DNA of 64,000 nucleotides from Marinobacter szutsaonensis (GTDB lineage Bacteria; Pseudomonadota; Gammaproteobacteria; Pseudomonadales; Oleiphilaceae): NCBI RefSeq assembly GCF_039523335.1, contig NZ_BAAAFC010000004.1, positions 1 through 64,000 on the forward strand, in the 5' to 3' direction. The notes below the pieces were generated by a model, which worked only from the letters and a program-made list of their open reading frames with translations, had not been told where the DNA came from and searched no databases. Below, piece after piece: positions 21,485 through 31,440 of this stretch. Each line of letters opens with the position of its first letter. Positions within the stretch are counted from its first letter, which is position 1. The translations under genes were made by a program, and so were the position numbers.

Positions 21485-22819
21485 TCAGCTCAACAACTTG
21501 ATCATCACACCCGCAGCCACCGCAGAGCCGATAACACCAGCCACGTTCGGGCCCATCGCGTGCATCAGCAGGAAGTTCTGCGGATTGGCCTCCAGACCAA
21601 CCTTGTTGGAGACCCTCGCTGCCATCGGCACCGCGGATACACCGGCAGAACCGATCAACGGGTTGATCTGTTCCTTGGTCAGCTTGTTCATCAACTTCGC
21701 CATCAGCACACCACAAGCGGTACCGATACCGAATGCCACAATACCAAGCGCCAGAATACCCAGAGTCTGGGCGTCCAGGAACTTGTCCGCCATCAGCTTT
21801 GAGCCAACAGACAGGCCAAGGAAGATCGTGGTGATGTTGATCAGGGCATTCTGGGCCGTATCGCTCAGACGCTCCACCACGCCACACTCCCGCATCAGGT
21901 TACCGAAGCAGAACATACCCAGCAGCGGTGCCGCATCCGGCAGGAACAGAACCACCGCGATAAGAACAACCAGCGGGAAGATGATCTTCTCCTGCTTGCT
22001 CACCGGGCGCAGCTGGCTCATCTTGATGGCGCGCTCCTTCTGGGAGGTCAGCGCCTTCATGATCGGCGGCTGGATCATCGGCACCATCGCCATGTAGGCG
22101 TAGGCCGAGACCGCAATGGCACCCAGAAGATGCGGAGCCAGAACACTGGACACGTAGATGGAGGTCGGGCCGTCCGCACCACCGATGATACCGATGGCCG
22201 CCGCTTCCAGGATGGTGAAATCCAGAATGCCGAGCCAGTCCAGCAGGGCTGCACCCAGAACAGTACCAAAGATACCGAACTGCGCTGCCGCACCCAGGAG
22301 CATGGTCTTAGGGTTGGCCAGCAGCGGACCGAAGTCCGTCATCGCGCCCACACCCATGAAAATCACCAGCGGCCCGATGGTGCTGCCGATAACCACCGAG
22401 TAGAAGTTATACAGCATGCCATTGCCGTAACCGAGGTCCTGGGCAATGGAGTTAGCCATCGCCATCTCGGAGTAACTGGCCTCCTTGACAGCAACCTTGA
22501 AGGCTTCCTTCAGCTCGGGCGTGACCGCCTGGCCGGCCTGATAGGCCACATCCAGCGGTGCGGCGAGCGCAGCCAGAATCTGGGTCGCTTCGCTCTTGAG
22601 CGCGAAGTGGATGGCATTTTCCGCCGCAGTCAAGGCAAGCCCTGCCTCCGGGATGTTCGCCAGGATGCCGCCGAAACCGATCGGTACCAGCAGCAGTGGC
22701 TCAAAGCCCTTGCGAATCGCAAGGAACAGCAGAAGCAGGCCGATGGCGATCATGATCACCTGGCCGAGCTCGATGTTGAACAGGCCACTACCTGTCCAGA
22801 GTGTCATTAATTTATCCAT
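21485..22819 (-). CDS. oadB: Oxaloacetate decarboxylase beta subunit (Na+ pump)
   Basis: A 444-residue multi-span membrane protein that couples decarboxylation of carboxybiotin to sodium export. The functional motif G-G-A-D-G-P-T-S is at about 213-220, with Asp216 matching the Na+/proton-binding aspartate of the family. [10 protein letters not shown] and the closing [15 protein letters not shown] are also family-typical. Last gene of oadGAB, 13 bases after oadA. Confidence 0.96.
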   Translation of the reverse strand: MDKLMTLWTGSGLFNIELGQVIMIAIGLLLLFLAIRKGFEPLLLVPIGFGGILANIPEAGLALTAAENAIHFALKSEATQILAALAAPLDVAYQAGQAVTPELKEAFKVAVKEASYSEMAMANSIAQDLGYGNGMLYNFYSVVIGSTIGPLVIFMGVGAMTDFGPLLANPKTMLLGAAAQFGIFGTVLGAALLDWLGILDFTILEAAAIGIIGGADGPTSIYVSSVLAPHLLGAIAVSAYAYMAMVPMIQPPIMKALTSQKERAIKMSQLRPVSKQEKIIFPLVVLIAVVLFLPDAAPLLGMFCFGNLMRECGVVERLSDTAQNALINITTIFLGLSVGSKLMADKFLDAQTLGILALGIVAFGIGTACGVLMAKLMNKLTKEQINPLIGSAGVSAVPMAARVSNKVGLEANPQNFLLMHAMGPNVAGVIGSAVAAGVMIKLLS

Positions 22820-22832
22820 GGAATGCTGGCCC

Positions 22833-24620
22833 TTATGCGATTGTCAGCATTTCATCATCAGGGGATACGGCGTCACCGACCTTGATGAAGACCTCACCGA
22901 TGGTACCGGCTTTGGGTGCGCGAACTTCGGTTTCCATCTTCATGGCTTCGAGGATGATCAGCACATCGCCCTCTTCCACGGTGTCACCCGGAGAAACCAG
23001 AACCTTGAAGATGTTGCCGCCCAGCGGTGCCACCAGAGGCTCGCCTTCGCCGGCAGCGGGGGCCGGTGCGGAGGACGCAGCCGGTGCCGAAGCAGCACCA
23101 CCCTCACCCTGGATCTGGCTGATCTCACCGCCTTCGGAAACAGCAACCACGAACTTCTTGCCGTTGACTTCCACGGTGTAGGTCTCGGGGCCCTCGGACT
23201 TCTTGGCCGGCGCGGCGCTTTCGGCGGTCGGAACCGGCTCGAACGCATCCGGGTTGCCACGGTTTTCCAGGAACTTCAGGCCGATCTGCGGGAACAGCGC
23301 GTAGGTCAGTACGTCGTCTACGGTGTTCTCCGCCAGCTTGATGCCCTTCTCGTCGGCCAGCTTCTTCAGCTCGTCGGTCAGCTTGTCCATTTCCGGCTCA
23401 AGCAGGTCCGCCGGACGACAGGTCACGGGCTCTTTTCCGTCCAGAACACGCTCCTGCAATTCCTTGTTCATCGGCGCCGGTGCCGCACCGTACTCGCCCT
23501 TCAGGATTGCAGAGGTTTCCTTGGAGATGGACTTGTAGCGCTCGCCGGTCAGAACGTTCAGTACCGCCTGGGTACCCACGATCTGGGAAGTCGGCGTCAC
23601 CAGCGGAATGAAGCCCAGGTCTTCGCGGACCTTGGGAATCTCGTCCAGAACCTGGTCGAACTTGTCGCTCGCGTTCTGCTCACGCAGCTGGTTTTCCATG
23701 TTCGTCAGCATGCCACCGGGAACCTGGGCAATCAGGATGCGGGAATCGGTACCCCGGAGGCTGCCCTCGAACTTCGCGTATTTCTTGCGAACTTCGCGGA
23801 AGTATGCGGCGATTTCTTCCAGCAGGTTCAGATCCAGGCCGGTGTCACGGTCGGTGCCTTCCAGAATCGCCACCACGGCTTCGGTGGGCGAATGACCGTA
23901 GGTCATACTCATGGAGGAGATAGCGGTGTCCACGTTATCGATACCGGCTTCCGCCGCCTTGATGGCGGTGGCGGTCGACATGCCAGTCGTTGCGTGGCAC
24001 TGCATATGGATCGGAATATCCAGTTCTTTCTTCAGACGGCTGACCAGATCGTAGGCCACGTAAGGCTTGAGAATACCTGCCATGTCCTTGATCGCGATGG
24101 AGTCCGCACCCATGTCGGCCACTTCCTTCGCCAGTTCGACCCACATCTCGATGGTGTGTACCGGGCTGGTGGTGTAGGCAATGGTGCCCTGGGCGTGCTT
24201 GCCGGTCTTACGAACGGCCTTGATGGCGCGATCCAGGTTGCGAGGGTCGTTCATCGCGTCGAAAATACGGAACACGTCGACGCCATTCTCGGCGGCACGC
24301 TCACAGAAACGGTCCACCACGTCATCCGCGTAATGGCGGTAACCCAGCAGGTTCTGACCACGCAGCAACATCTGCTGCGGCGTGTTGGGCATGGCTTTTT
24401 TCAGCTCACGGATGCGATCCCAGGGATCTTCGCCCAGGTAACGGATGCAGGAGTCAAAGGTAGCTCCACCCCAGGATTCCAGAGACCAGAAACCGACTTT
24501 GTCGAGTTTCTCGGCAATGGGCAGCATGTCATCAAGCCGCATACGGGTGGCAAGCAGGGACTGGTGGGCGTCACGCAGAATTACGTCCGTAATCCCCAGC
24601 GGTTTCTTTGTGTCAGTCAT
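22833..24620 (-). CDS. oadA: Oxaloacetate decarboxylase alpha subunit
   Basis: A 595-residue cytoplasmic subunit that transfers the carboxyl group of oxaloacetate to biotin. The N-terminal HMGL-like TIM barrel begins with [16 protein letters not shown]; a PYC_OADA conserved domain follows, then a Pro/Ala hinge (about 487-515) and a C-terminal biotinyl domain with E-A-M-K-M-E-T (the biotin lysine). A full-length copy with all domains in order. A biotin ligase is not in the window. Confidence 0.97.
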   Translation of the reverse strand: MTDTKKPLGITDVILRDAHQSLLATRMRLDDMLPIAEKLDKVGFWSLESWGGATFDSCIRYLGEDPWDRIRELKKAMPNTPQQMLLRGQNLLGYRHYADDVVDRFCERAAENGVDVFRIFDAMNDPRNLDRAIKAVRKTGKHAQGTIAYTTSPVHTIEMWVELAKEVADMGADSIAIKDMAGILKPYVAYDLVSRLKKELDIPIHMQCHATTGMSTATAIKAAEAGIDNVDTAISSMSMTYGHSPTEAVVAILEGTDRDTGLDLNLLEEIAAYFREVRKKYAKFEGSLRGTDSRILIAQVPGGMLTNMENQLREQNASDKFDQVLDEIPKVREDLGFIPLVTPTSQIVGTQAVLNVLTGERYKSISKETSAILKGEYGAAPAPMNKELQERVLDGKEPVTCRPADLLEPEMDKLTDELKKLADEKGIKLAENTVDDVLTYALFPQIGLKFLENRGNPDAFEPVPTAESAAPAKKSEGPETYTVEVNGKKFVVAVSEGGEISQIQGEGGAASAPAASSAPAPAAGEGEPLVAPLGGNIFKVLVSPGDTVEEGDVLIILEAMKMETEVRAPKAGTIGEVFIKVGDAVSPDDEMLTIA

Positions 24621-24661
24621 CGTGTCAGCCTTCTGTTAAAAGGTTCTAATCTGTTACCGGG

Positions 24662-24913
24662 TCACTTCTTGTGGCGTGACCGGTATTGTGCAATCGCCTT
24701 CTTGATGGCCTCGGCGGTGTCAGGATCAACCGACGCTGGCGCCTGCGGCTTGGCACGTGGCGTTCTGGCCGGGGTTGCCGGCTCTGGTGGCGCAAACCGT
24801 CCAATGAGTTTGGACATGAGGAGTGTCGCGAATACCAGAACAATCAGGAACACGAACACGAAGCCCATGCCTGCGATCATCAGATCAACGGCTTGTGACA
24901 TCAGCTCATTCAT
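24662..24913 (-). CDS. oadG: Oxaloacetate decarboxylase gamma subunit
   Basis: An 83-residue subunit with one N-terminal membrane helix (about 10-36), a Pro/Ala-rich linker and a C-terminal basic helix ending Y-R-S-R-H-K-K. The gamma subunit anchors alpha to beta. Family C-termini often carry metal-binding histidines, and only one His is visible here. First gene of the operon, 41 bases before oadA. Confidence 0.9.
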   Translation of the reverse strand: MNELMSQAVDLMIAGMGFVFVFLIVLVFATLLMSKLIGRFAPPEPATPARTPRAKPQAPASVDPDTAEAIKKAIAQYRSRHKK

Positions 24914-25137
24914 ATCGAACAGCTACCTGTATTGGTTTGTGTGATTTCCCCGCCTTGCCCGGTCAGACCACTTAGACTAAGGTCTTACAGCCTTATCGGC
25001 ACAAATCGGGAGGCAAAATCCTGCGTAATTTACCGTTTTCGCCTGCCCTGAGCAACCTGAATGAGTTTTGCCATACGCGCTTTCCGAGGTTCACGGCCTG
25101 AAATGACATCTTTCCAGGAACCGGACCCGAACCCGAT
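24914..25137. other. Intergenic region upstream of oadGAB
   Basis: 224 bp between dbpA (stop at 25138) and oadG. It must hold the oadGAB promoter, but I see no convincing -35/-10 pair. A reading frame on the - strand (24993-25292) overlaps the dbpA end and looks like noise. Confidence 0.5.
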
Positions 25138-26511
25138 TCAGGCATATCGGACGCGTATTTTCCGCCCCTTGATCCGCCCCTGCTCGAGGCGCTTAAGAGC
25201 CTTCGCTGCAAGCTCCCTGTCGATCGCAACAAAGCACTGAAAATCAAACAGATCGATCTTGCCCACAGCCTTGCCGGGAATACCCGCGTCACCCGTCAGC
25301 GCGCCCAGGACATCACCAGGGCGCACTTTATCCTTGCGACCACCGGCGATGCAGAGCGTCCGCATGGCCGGAGCCACCGGGCGCAGAGGCACCGCCAACA
25401 GGGCTTCGGTGTCACCCCACTGCACCGGTCGCTTGCGGGCGGCTTCCAGTTGGCTGATTTTGTGCCCTTTGGCGGGCGTGCAGAGGGTGACTGCCAGGCC
25501 CTGCTCGCCTGCGCGGCCGGTCCGGCCCACCCGGTGCGTATGAACTTCGGGATCCCTCGCCGGCTCGGCGTTGATCACCAGCGGCAGGGATTTGATATCC
25601 AGCCCGCGAGCGGCCACATCGGTCGCCACCAGCACCGAGCAGCTCTGATTGCCGAAGCGCACCAGCACGCTGTCCCGATCCCGCTGCTCCAGATCTCCGT
25701 GCAGGGCTAAAGCAGAAAAGCCGCTGTCCCGGAGGCTGCCGGCAAGCTCATCACACTGCTGCTTGGTCGTACAGAAGACGATGCAGGAAGCCGGCTGCCG
25801 CTCCGACAGCACCGCCATCACCGCCTCGGCCGTGCTGCCTGCAGGAATTTCGTAGAACAGCTCGCGGATATCCGGATTCTCCCCGGACGACTCCGCCCTC
25901 ACATCCACCGGCTCGCGCTGATACTGGCTGCTGAGTTTGCGGATGGCCTCCGGCCAGGTCGCGGAAAACATCAGGGTCTGGCGAGCATCCGGCGTGTGGG
26001 AAAGGATGTCCTCCATGGCTTCCTGGAAACCCATGTCCAGCATCCGGTCAGCCTCATCCAGGACAACCGTGGTGGCCTTATCCAGCTTCAGCGTGCCCTT
26101 ACGAAGATGGTCCTGGATGCGCCCCGGTGTACCCACAACAATATGTGCCCCATGGCTCAGGGAGCCGATCTGAGGGCCAATGGCAACGCCACCACACAGG
26201 GTAAGCACCTTGATGTTCTTCCGGGCACGGGCCAGTTCCCGCAGGGATTTCGCTACCTGGTCCGCCAGCTCCCGGGTCGGACAAAGCACCACCGCCTGCA
26301 CGGCGAACAGTCGCGTCCGGAGCCCCTCGATCAATCCGATTCCGAACGCCGCCGTTTTCCCGCTGCCGGTCTGGGCCATGGCAATCACATCTTTACCCAC
26401 CAGGCAATAAGGCAACGCTTTGGCCTGGATCTCAGTAGGTTGTTCGAAGCCAAGCTGCTCAAGATTGGCAACCATGGCGGGTGAAAGACCAAATTCTTTA
26501 AAGGAAGACAT
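25138..26511 (-). CDS. dbpA: DEAD-box RNA helicase DbpA
   Basis: A 457-residue ATP-dependent RNA helicase that acts on 23S rRNA during large-subunit assembly. Motifs in order: Q-P-T-E-I-Q, A-Q-T-G-S-G-K-T (Walker A), P-T-R-E-L-A, T-P-G-R, D-E-A-D, S-A-T and H-R-V-G-R-T-G-R. The last 75 residues form the DbpA RNA-binding domain (D-K-V-R-P-G-D-V-L-G-A-L-T, ending R-K-I-R-V-R-Y-A), which recognises hairpin 92. It is divergent from the DUF2058 gene. Confidence 0.96.
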   Translation of the reverse strand: MSSFKEFGLSPAMVANLEQLGFEQPTEIQAKALPYCLVGKDVIAMAQTGSGKTAAFGIGLIEGLRTRLFAVQAVVLCPTRELADQVAKSLRELARARKNIKVLTLCGGVAIGPQIGSLSHGAHIVVGTPGRIQDHLRKGTLKLDKATTVVLDEADRMLDMGFQEAMEDILSHTPDARQTLMFSATWPEAIRKLSSQYQREPVDVRAESSGENPDIRELFYEIPAGSTAEAVMAVLSERQPASCIVFCTTKQQCDELAGSLRDSGFSALALHGDLEQRDRDSVLVRFGNQSCSVLVATDVAARGLDIKSLPLVINAEPARDPEVHTHRVGRTGRAGEQGLAVTLCTPAKGHKISQLEAARKRPVQWGDTEALLAVPLRPVAPAMRTLCIAGGRKDKVRPGDVLGALTGDAGIPGKAVGKIDLFDFQCFVAIDRELAAKALKRLEQGRIKGRKIRVRYA

Positions 26512-26617
26512 ACAAGAAAATCCCGGGGACAGCCGATGCTGGTTATGGAGGCAAAAACGAGCGCGTATACTACACCATCAGGATACCCGATTTGGTAAAT
26601 AAAGAACGGAGCTACCG

Positions 26618-27154
26618 ATGGCATCCCTACAGGATCAGTTACTGAAAGCCGGTCTGGCCGACGAGAAGAAAGCCAAGGCCATCCGCAGCGAGAAACGCAA
26701 ACAACGCAAACAGCAGCCCAAGGGCGCCGTACAGGTCAACGAGGCAGAAATCCGCGCCCGCCAGGCTCGTGAAGAAAAAGCCGAACGGGACCGCCAGCTG
26801 AACCTGCAACGCCAGAAAGAGGCAGAAAAGAAAGCCATCCAGGCCCAGATCCGCCAGCTGGTGGAAACCAACCGCCTGGACCGCAGCCGGGGCGAAACCT
26901 CCTACCAGTTCGTGGATGGCAAGAAGATCAAGAAGATCCTGGTGGATGACACCATGGTGGATCAGCTCTCCCGGGGCCGCCTGGCCGTGGTTCGCCTGGG
27001 CGAAAACTACGATGTGGTACCAGAAAAAGTCGCCCGCAAGATCATGGAGCGGGACGAAGGCGCGATCGTGGTGCTCCATGACCGCAAGAAGGACGACCAG
27101 GGCGATGACGACCCCTACGCCGGCTACGAGATCCCTGACGACCTGATGTGGTAG
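26618..27154 (+). CDS. DUF2058 (YaiL-like) protein
   Basis: A 178-residue highly charged cytoplasmic protein of the DUF2058 family. It opens with S-L-Q-D-Q-L-L-K-A-G-L-A-D, then a long Lys/Arg/Glu/Gln coiled-coil region (about 15-90), and ends with Y-Q-F-V-D-G-K-K-I-K-K and V-V-P-x-x-V-A-R-K-I. E. coli YaiL co-purifies with ribosomal and nucleic-acid fractions, but its role is unclear. The ATG is preceded by ACGGAG. Confidence 0.93.
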   Translation: MASLQDQLLKAGLADEKKAKAIRSEKRKQRKQQPKGAVQVNEAEIRARQAREEKAERDRQLNLQRQKEAEKKAIQAQIRQLVETNRLDRSRGETSYQFVDGKKIKKILVDDTMVDQLSRGRLAVVRLGENYDVVPEKVARKIMERDEGAIVVLHDRKKDDQGDDDPYAGYEIPDDLMW

Positions 27155-27227
27155 GTATTAGTAATAACTTCCCGCCCGGCGGCGTTGAACTAGACTGCAA
27201 AAACAGTCTCTTCGGGAGGAGAACACC

Positions 27228-27737
27228 ATGAAACTGAAACGCTCTCTGATTCACACCGCCGGCGCGGCCATGCTCGTTACCATGGCCAGCTTTCCCCTCG
27301 CTGCCCAGGAAGAAGAAGCGGTCTTCGGCCGGGAGCTGATGACCCAGCAGGAGATGCAGGAACACCGCCAGACCATGCAGAACCTGAACACCCAGGCGGA
27401 ACGGCAGCAATACCTGCAGCGCCACCGGGAACGCATGCTTGAGCGCGCCCGCGAGCGCGGAGTAGAGCTCCAGAACGGCCAGGGCATGATGAATGGTCAA
27501 GGCCAAGGTCAGGGTCAAGGCATGATGAACGGTCAAGGCCAGGGTCAGGGTCAAGGCATGATGAATGGCCAGGGCCAGGGTAATCGCCAGGGAATGGGCG
27601 GCGGACAAGGCCAGGGCAATGGTCAGGGCATGATGAATGGTGGGCAAGGCAGCCGGGGCGGCAAGGGCGCTGGCGGCGGTGGCAACAACCAGGAGTACAA
27701 GATCAAGGGCTCCGGCGGCCAGGGTGGCGGTGGCTGA
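27228..27737 (+). CDS. Secreted protein with Gly-Gln repeats
   Basis: A 169-residue protein with a signal peptide (about 1-26, cut after P-L-A-A-Q). The middle (about 33-82) is a charged helix, R-E-L-M-T-Q-Q-E-M, Q-E-H-R-Q-T-M and R-H-R-E-R-M-L-E-R-A-R-E-R-G. This pattern recurs in many proteobacterial periplasmic proteins of unknown role. From residue 83 it is almost only Gly, Gln, Met and Asn, built of repeats such as M-M-N-G-Q-G-Q-G-Q-G-Q-G. Such a tail is likely disordered. ATG 27228 follows GGAGGAGAA. The repeats invite length variation. Confidence 0.85.
   Translation: MKLKRSLIHTAGAAMLVTMASFPLAAQEEEAVFGRELMTQQEMQEHRQTMQNLNTQAERQQYLQRHRERMLERARERGVELQNGQGMMNGQGQGQGQGMMNGQGQGQGQGMMNGQGQGNRQGMGGGQGQGNGQGMMNGGQGSRGGKGAGGGGNNQEYKIKGSGGQGGGG
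27477..27650 (+). repeat. Tandem coding repeat in the Gly-Gln tail
   Basis: A unit of about 36 bp (GGCATGATGAATGGTCAAGG and following) is repeated near-exactly twice and then in shorter, diverged copies. It is in frame and lies in one gene. Repeat-number variation would change tail length without a frameshift. Confidence 0.85.
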
Positions 27738-27767
27738 TTGAAGGCCTGCCAACTTTACCGGGAATAA

Positions 27768-27797
27768 AAAACGGGGCTGAATATTCAGCCCCGTTTT
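27768..27797. terminator. Bidirectional terminator
   Basis: AAAACGGGGCTGAAT followed by its exact complement, with A and T tracts. It separates the convergent 27228 (+) and 27824 (-) genes. A similar hairpin follows the second surface-protein paralogue. Confidence 0.92.
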
Positions 27798-27823
27798 CGT
27801 TTACGACTCAGATACTAACCGAA

Positions 27824-29515
27824 TCAGACAGTCCCGCGACGCTTGCGCGCCCACAGGCCCGCCAGAGCCGCCAGCACCATGCCCGGCAGGACCGGATCGA
27901 ATGGCGAACCCGGTTTGCCTGCGCTGCAGCCCAGGATCGGGCCATCGCCCTCCGGCACAGGTGTCTCGGGAATGGTCGGCACCTCGGCAGCAGTGTTCAG
28001 GCCTGTGATCCTCAGAGTGAAGGTACAATCGGTCTCGACACCATCACCGGAACAGGTCGGCCAGGACGAGGTGTCGCCCACTCGAATAGAGGTGTTGATA
28101 TTTACGTTGGCCAGATCTTCCACTGCGCCCTGTATATAGCCCGGAACTCTCTCGTAGGTCGCGGTATCACCGTCAATCAGCGCATTCATATCCTCAAGCG
28201 TTACCAGAGACCCATCTGACGCCAACTCGTACATCCCCTCCTCGCCTTCATCAGACATCCAGGTGGCGTAGAGTTCTCCATTCTGCAATACCCTTGGAGG
28301 GTTCGCCGGCCAGTCACCCGGAGCTGCGATGGTCACTGCCTCGCCGTCAATCAGAATCCTGAATTCGTCGTTGTAAACCGTATCTGCCGCTACCGGTTCC
28401 AGCGGCAGTGAAATCGCATCGTCTGCTTGAGCAGCCGAGCCGCCCTCTTCCAGTGTTTCTACCAGTGGTCGCACCTTACTGAGATCATAGATCGTAGTGT
28501 TGACGCCGTCGGCATCAAAGGACACACCATTGGGATCAAAGACCGTGGCGCTTACTGTCTCGGTGCCGCCATCCTTGAGTACAGCCTCGACAGGCACATC
28601 GTTGTAGGTTTTCGGAAATGCCTTCAAGTCCTCCCCATCGGTTGTGGGGTCATCGTAGGCCAGGAGGATAGAATCGTCTGCGGGGTTACCGTTGTGATCG
28701 ATAAACCAGCCGGTCGGCACCTTGTCTAACGCAAGCCAGTCACCAAATAGATCGGAATACTCGGCTGGAACCACGCCATCGGTTTCCAGGATGTCCTCAG
28801 CAGCGACCGTTGTGCCCTCGACAAATTCGGCGATACTGACGCTGAAAAACGGCAGGCCCTCAACCCTGCTGCCCCCGAAAAGACCGCCGGGGAACTTGGA
28901 CATAGTCCCGATGGACAACTTACCGGACCCATCCGCAAGGAATCCGAATGCCAATCCGTCCTCCGCCGAGGAGGCAATGAATTCATTGCCAATGCCAAAT
29001 CCGGTTTCAATGCGGAAGCCATTCAGTGCGCCAGCAACAGAATTCGTGGCATCCGTGAGATTGGACAACTTGCCGAAGACCCGATACAGGCTGCCGGTAT
29101 CATCGGCGGTTACATTGAACACAAGGTCAATGGGCCCGTTGGTTTCAGTGGTTTTCAGTTTGAACCGTTTACCGGAACCGCCCGGCGCCATGCAGTTCAT
29201 CTCGAGATCGGGCTGCGCCATGATGCAGCCGGCAAACTGATACTCCACCTCATCAATAATCCTGGTGAATTCCTCGTTATAAACCGCAATGCCCAGCCCT
29301 TCGACACCGCTGTCATTCACCGGGTCAAACCAGCCGAAGCTTGCAGTGCCAACGGTATCGGTATAAACCAGCGTTTTCCCGTCCACCGGTGGAACCGACA
29401 GGTTGTCGGTATTCACGTCCTGCACTGTTGCCCCATGGACCATGGCAGACACCCCGAGGGCCGAATACAATCCGGCTGCAGCCAGTGGTTTCCCTACACG
29501 TTTTGTCGTTTTCAT
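27824..29515 (-). CDS. Surface protein with CTERM-type sorting tail (paralogue 1)
   Basis: A 563-residue exported protein. The signal peptide (about 1-29) is followed by a long beta-rich ectodomain with G-T-A-S-F-G-W, G-F-R-I-E-T-G-F-G-I-G-N-E-F and G-W-F-I-D-H-N-G-N-P, resembling what NCBI calls choice-of-anchor proteins. The C-terminus is a sorting signal: G-C-S-A-G, then F-D-P-V-L-P, a hydrophobic helix and A-R-K-R-R-G, like the JDVT-CTERM type that an intramembrane protease would process. It is a tandem paralogue of 29719-31440. The family names are from memory; the tail architecture is seen directly. Confidence 0.8.
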   Translation of the reverse strand: MKTTKRVGKPLAAAGLYSALGVSAMVHGATVQDVNTDNLSVPPVDGKTLVYTDTVGTASFGWFDPVNDSGVEGLGIAVYNEEFTRIIDEVEYQFAGCIMAQPDLEMNCMAPGGSGKRFKLKTTETNGPIDLVFNVTADDTGSLYRVFGKLSNLTDATNSVAGALNGFRIETGFGIGNEFIASSAEDGLAFGFLADGSGKLSIGTMSKFPGGLFGGSRVEGLPFFSVSIAEFVEGTTVAAEDILETDGVVPAEYSDLFGDWLALDKVPTGWFIDHNGNPADDSILLAYDDPTTDGEDLKAFPKTYNDVPVEAVLKDGGTETVSATVFDPNGVSFDADGVNTTIYDLSKVRPLVETLEEGGSAAQADDAISLPLEPVAADTVYNDEFRILIDGEAVTIAAPGDWPANPPRVLQNGELYATWMSDEGEEGMYELASDGSLVTLEDMNALIDGDTATYERVPGYIQGAVEDLANVNINTSIRVGDTSSWPTCSGDGVETDCTFTLRITGLNTAAEVPTIPETPVPEGDGPILGCSAGKPGSPFDPVLPGMVLAALAGLWARKRRGTV

Positions 29516-29656
29516 TCTGTTTCCTTCAAAAAAACCGCAGGTTGGTTAGTCTCTCCCTTTAAAACTTAGAAAGTCTCCGGCGATGTTCAAATACGATTTC
29601 GGAATAAAATCGTCGTTTTGATGCTGAATGCTTAAGGGGATCACCATTTTCGGGAC
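29516..29656 (-). promoter_or_regulatory. Promoter region of paralogue 1
   Basis: The - strand carries TTTATTCC, then TTGAAC (about 29590), a 16-bp gap and TAAGTT near 29565. The same arrangement stands before paralogue 2, which suggests a duplicated promoter. ATG 29515 follows AAGGAAAC. Confidence 0.55.
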
Positions 29657-29661
29657 ACAAA

Positions 29662-29688
29662 AAACGGGGCTGAAAATTCAGTCCCGTT
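29662..29688. terminator. Terminator after paralogue 2
   Basis: AACGGGGCTGAA / TTCAGTCCCGTT hairpin with T-run. Its sequence is close to the terminator at 27768, which fits a duplication that included the terminator. Confidence 0.85.
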
Positions 29689-29718
29689 TCGTTTACGCCT
29701 GGTTAGATACTAACCAGA

Positions 29719-31440
29719 TCAGGCAGTCCCGCGACGCTTGCGCGCCCACAGACCGGCCAGAGCCGCCAGTACCATGCTCGGCAGAACCGGATCGAAGGGA
29801 GAACCCGGCTTGCCTGCGGTGCAGCCGAAGATCGGGCCATCTCCATCAGAGGAGGCTGTCGGCTCTTCCGGCTGCACCGGTGTCTCCGGAATTACCGGCA
29901 CCTCGACATCTGCTTCATTCAGCGCGGTAATGCGCATGGTGAAGGTACAGGATGTATCGACACCGTCACCGGTACAGGTAGGCCAGGACGCCGCGCTGGA
30001 CACGTTGATCGCAGTATTAGTGTTGACGTTTGCCAAGTCCTCAATCGGCCCTTGCACATACCCCGGAACACGACGAAGCAGAGCGTCTGTATTCTCTGGC
30101 GGGGCACTAATGGCGATCATCTCGTCCAAAGTAAAGGTTTCGGGAACCGTGATCGTTTGGTCACCGATCGTTATCTGGGCGCCTATGTACCCGTTCGCAA
30201 CCTCGTAAATCCCCTCTTCACCATCGACCGTAGGGTCCGGATCCGGATTCCAGGTTGCGAAGGTGAGGCTATCCCCCGTGTGCTCGACAGTCACGGGCGT
30301 AGTGTCCCAGGCCTCAAAATCCGCAACGGTATACGCTTCTCCTTCGATAAGAACGTTGAACGTTCCGCCGGTATAAAGACCATCAACACCACCAGCTGCT
30401 GAGGGTTCTAACGTCATTGCCGGGGTCGCATCTTCAAACGTCGCGATTATAGGTTGCACGTTTGCAGCAACTGTTGGGTCGAAAGTTACGGAATTCGGAT
30501 CCCATGTTGAGGCCGAAATCGGGGGAGTGAGGGCGTCGTTGTCATCATCCACCAAAACCGTAGCGTTGAATACCTTTTCGTACGTTTGCCACTCTCCTGT
30601 CGCCGGGTCGGAGTAGGCCAACAGGATAGAGTCATTCGAAGGATTGCCATCGTGGTCAACAAACCAGCCCTGTGGCACTTCGCTCAGTGCCATCCAGTCT
30701 TCAAATTCATCAAAATATGGCTGCGGAGTCTGTCCGCTTGTCTGCATCACATCCTCTCCAGATAGCTGATCATCCGGAACGAATTCGGCAGTGCTGATGC
30801 TGAAAAACGGCAACCCCTCGGCTCTGCTGCCACCAAACAAACCACCGGGGAATCTGCCGTCGGGCCCGACCGGTGCGCCTAGCGCAAGGCCATCCCCAGC
30901 CGAGGAAGCGATGAATTCATTACCAATTCCAAAGCCGGTTTCAATCCTGAAGCCGTTAAGGTCACCGCCCGCAGCATTGAGTGCATCGGTCAAATTGGAG
31001 AGCTTCCCGTACACCCGGTAGGAATTTTCCGTCACATCATCGGCTGAAACGTTGAATACCAGATCAATCGGCCCATTCGTCTCAGTGGACTTCAGTTTGT
31101 AGCGCTTGCCAGAGTCCGGGCCGAGATTACACGGGTCCGCTTCCACCGACTGCGCCATTATGCAGCCGACGAAATCGTCCTCGGGTTGCGGATCCAGGAA
31201 TTGGTAAACCGCAATTCCCAACCCAATTACACCATCATCATTCGCAGGTTCGATCCATCCAAAGCTGGCCGTCCCCACGGTATCGGTATAAACCATCGTC
31301 TTACCGTCGACAGTTTGAAGGTTATCGTCATTAACACTATCAATCGTCGCCCCAAACACCGCCGGCGATAAACCAATCGCAGAACACATCACCGCAGCAG
31401 CCAGCGGTTTCCTTACAAAATTTGTCTTTGTCGTTTCCAT
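29719..31440 (-). CDS. Surface protein with CTERM-type sorting tail (paralogue 2)
   Basis: A 573-residue protein, homologous to the downstream gene over its full length. It has a signal peptide (about 1-30), then D-N-L-Q-T-V-D-G-K-T, the same G-T-A-S-F-G-W and G-F-R-I-E-T-G-F-G-I-G-N-E-F blocks, G-W-F-V-D-H-D-G-N-P, and a near-identical tail (G-C-T-A-G, F-D-P-V-L-P, A-R-K-R-R-G). The middle (about 300-450) has diverged most, including indels, as expected if the surface-exposed part is under selection. A calcium-like D-D-D-N-D sequence occurs near residue 300. Confidence 0.8.
   Translation of the reverse strand: METTKTNFVRKPLAAAVMCSAIGLSPAVFGATIDSVNDDNLQTVDGKTMVYTDTVGTASFGWIEPANDDGVIGLGIAVYQFLDPQPEDDFVGCIMAQSVEADPCNLGPDSGKRYKLKSTETNGPIDLVFNVSADDVTENSYRVYGKLSNLTDALNAAGGDLNGFRIETGFGIGNEFIASSAGDGLALGAPVGPDGRFPGGLFGGSRAEGLPFFSISTAEFVPDDQLSGEDVMQTSGQTPQPYFDEFEDWMALSEVPQGWFVDHDGNPSNDSILLAYSDPATGEWQTYEKVFNATVLVDDDNDALTPPISASTWDPNSVTFDPTVAANVQPIIATFEDATPAMTLEPSAAGGVDGLYTGGTFNVLIEGEAYTVADFEAWDTTPVTVEHTGDSLTFATWNPDPDPTVDGEEGIYEVANGYIGAQITIGDQTITVPETFTLDEMIAISAPPENTDALLRRVPGYVQGPIEDLANVNTNTAINVSSAASWPTCTGDGVDTSCTFTMRITALNEADVEVPVIPETPVQPEEPTASSDGDGPIFGCTAGKPGSPFDPVLPSMVLAALAGLWARKRRGTA

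Noticed and set aside
22596..24944. A 782-codon frame on the + strand opposite oadA
   Set aside because: It is an antisense shadow caused by the codon bias of oadA, rich in His, Gln and Arg, without a ribosome site.
27477..27650. Direct repeats that might be a CRISPR array
   Set aside because: No unique spacers; the repeats are in frame and code for the Gly/Gln tail.
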